Assembly: GCF_029269835.1 (NCBI RefSeq) | Contig: NZ_JARJBB010000004.1 | Coordinates: forward strand, 434,001 to 498,000 | Reading direction: 5' to 3' | DNA: 64,000 bases | From: Streptomyces tropicalis | GTDB taxonomy: Bacteria > Actinomycetota > Actinomycetes > Streptomycetales > Streptomycetaceae | Part shown: in pieces, positions 63,563 through 64,000 of the stretch | How positions within the stretch are numbered: position 1 is the stretch's first letter | Layout: every line of letters begins with the position of its first letter | Translations under genes and position numbers: made by a program | The notes under the pieces: generated by a model | What the model saw: the letters and a program-made list of their open reading frames with translations, nothing else | Told to the model about the DNA's origin: nothing | Database searches by the model: none

Positions 63563-64000
63563 TCAGCCGCCCTCGGACGGGTGGACCACCGTCCACTCCT
63601 GGTCGTCGGAGGCGGAGCAGTCGAAGAGGGTGAGGTCGGTGCCGTCGCCTCCGGTGCTGTAGCCCGCCACGTCGAGGCACTTGTTGTCGCTGGCGTAGTT
63701 GCGGATCCAGTAGGCGCCGCTCTGCTGCCGGTCCATCCACCACAGTTGGTTGTCGGCCGTGGTGCCGTCGCAGGTGAACTCGGTGATCGGGGTCCTGACC
63801 GGCTGGGCGCCGTAGTCCGGGAGGTCCATGCAGAGCCCGTCCTTGACGTTCCGGATCTGGAACAGGGGCCGGCCGCCGGGGCCCAGTTTCGGGTACTTCA
63901 CCTCGAGGTTCCACCGCTGGTTGTCGCGGGTGGTCTCGTCGCAGGTGTACTCCTGCACCGGGCCGTTGAGCGTGCCCTTGTCGTAGCCCGGGACGTCGGC
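63563..64000 (-). CDS. Ricin-type beta-trefoil lectin domain protein (partial)
   Basis: The frame runs past the right edge. The last ~145 residues contain three repeats of the QxW type (DNQRWNL, DNQLWWM, DDQEWTV) with Cys pairs, the ricin-B beta-trefoil. CDETTRDNQ and CDGTTADNQ are typical sugar-binding loops. Such domains usually sit at the C-terminus of secreted carbohydrate-active enzymes, so a catalytic domain probably lies upstream of the window. Confidence 0.85.
   Translation of the reverse strand, partial: ADVPGYDKGTLNGPVQEYTCDETTRDNQRWNLEVKYPKLGPGGRPLFQIRNVKDGLCMDLPDYGAQPVRTPITEFTCDGTTADNQLWWMDRQQSGAYWIRNYASDNKCLDVAGYSTGGDGTDLTLFDCSASDDQEWTVVHPSEGG

Overview
The window is very GC-rich DNA with strong codon bias (GTG starts, ATGA/GTGA-coupled operons). 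It carries Streptomyces-type families: SpoIIE phosphatases with fused kinase domains, a roadblock protein, an ECF sigma/anti-sigma pair, a P450/ferredoxin system and many small secreted proteins. It is almost certainly chromosomal DNA of a Streptomyces or close relative. I see no rRNA, tRNA, CRISPR array or intact mobile element. The only insertion-sequence trace is a scar at 52.9-53.35 kb.

Layout. (1) 0-9 kb: tail of a GHKL ATPase; a multi-spanning membrane protein; a plus-strand pair (molybdopterin oxidoreductase plus membrane protein) converging on a minus-strand operon (group 2 glycosyltransferase, DUF2064 transferase, methyltransferase); an OmpR-type two-component system; an epimerase with a zinc-knuckle-like insert. 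(2) 9.1-18.6 kb: a stress/dormancy-like block. Divergent hsp20 and acyl/acetyl-CoA ligase genes share a region with two near-identical DosR/DevR-like boxes. The ligase is followed by 2-oxoacid dehydrogenase E1-alpha, E1-beta, E2 and an acyl carrier protein, then a DevS/DosS-like GAF histidine kinase. (3) 18.7-20.4 kb: a YheO/DauR-type regulator coupled to a PLP hydroxyaspartate/threonine dehydratase. (4) 20.5-30.3 kb: small secreted and zinc-ribbon proteins, a complete ferredoxin/reductase/P450 set, a multicopper oxidase with a membrane partner, and a DUF1996 protein with a sortase signal. (5) 30.35-36.6 kb: a RiPP biosynthetic operon on the minus strand: MFS exporter, S9 prolyl-oligopeptidase-like peptidase, a 40-residue precursor gene missed by normal length cut-offs, a B12/radical SAM enzyme with a Cx7Cx2C cluster, and a DUF5825-like protein. 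A 17-bp hairpin separates precursor and enzyme genes. (6) 37.4-48.5 kb: two paralogous SpoIIE phosphatase/kinase sensors bracketing a phospholipase-D synthase, UBP zinc finger, lipoprotein and phosphoglucomutase. (7) 48.5-64 kb: an ABC exporter translationally coupled to a soluble Ser/Thr kinase, ECF sigma/anti-sigma, pseudogene scar, ArsR regulator with a 30-bp dyad, roadblock protein, lipoproteins, a methyltransferase, two ProP-like MFS carriers flanking a STAND ATPase, and a ricin-type lectin running off the end.

The most notable undescribed system is the RiPP operon. All functional calls are by reading motifs; none was checked by database search.
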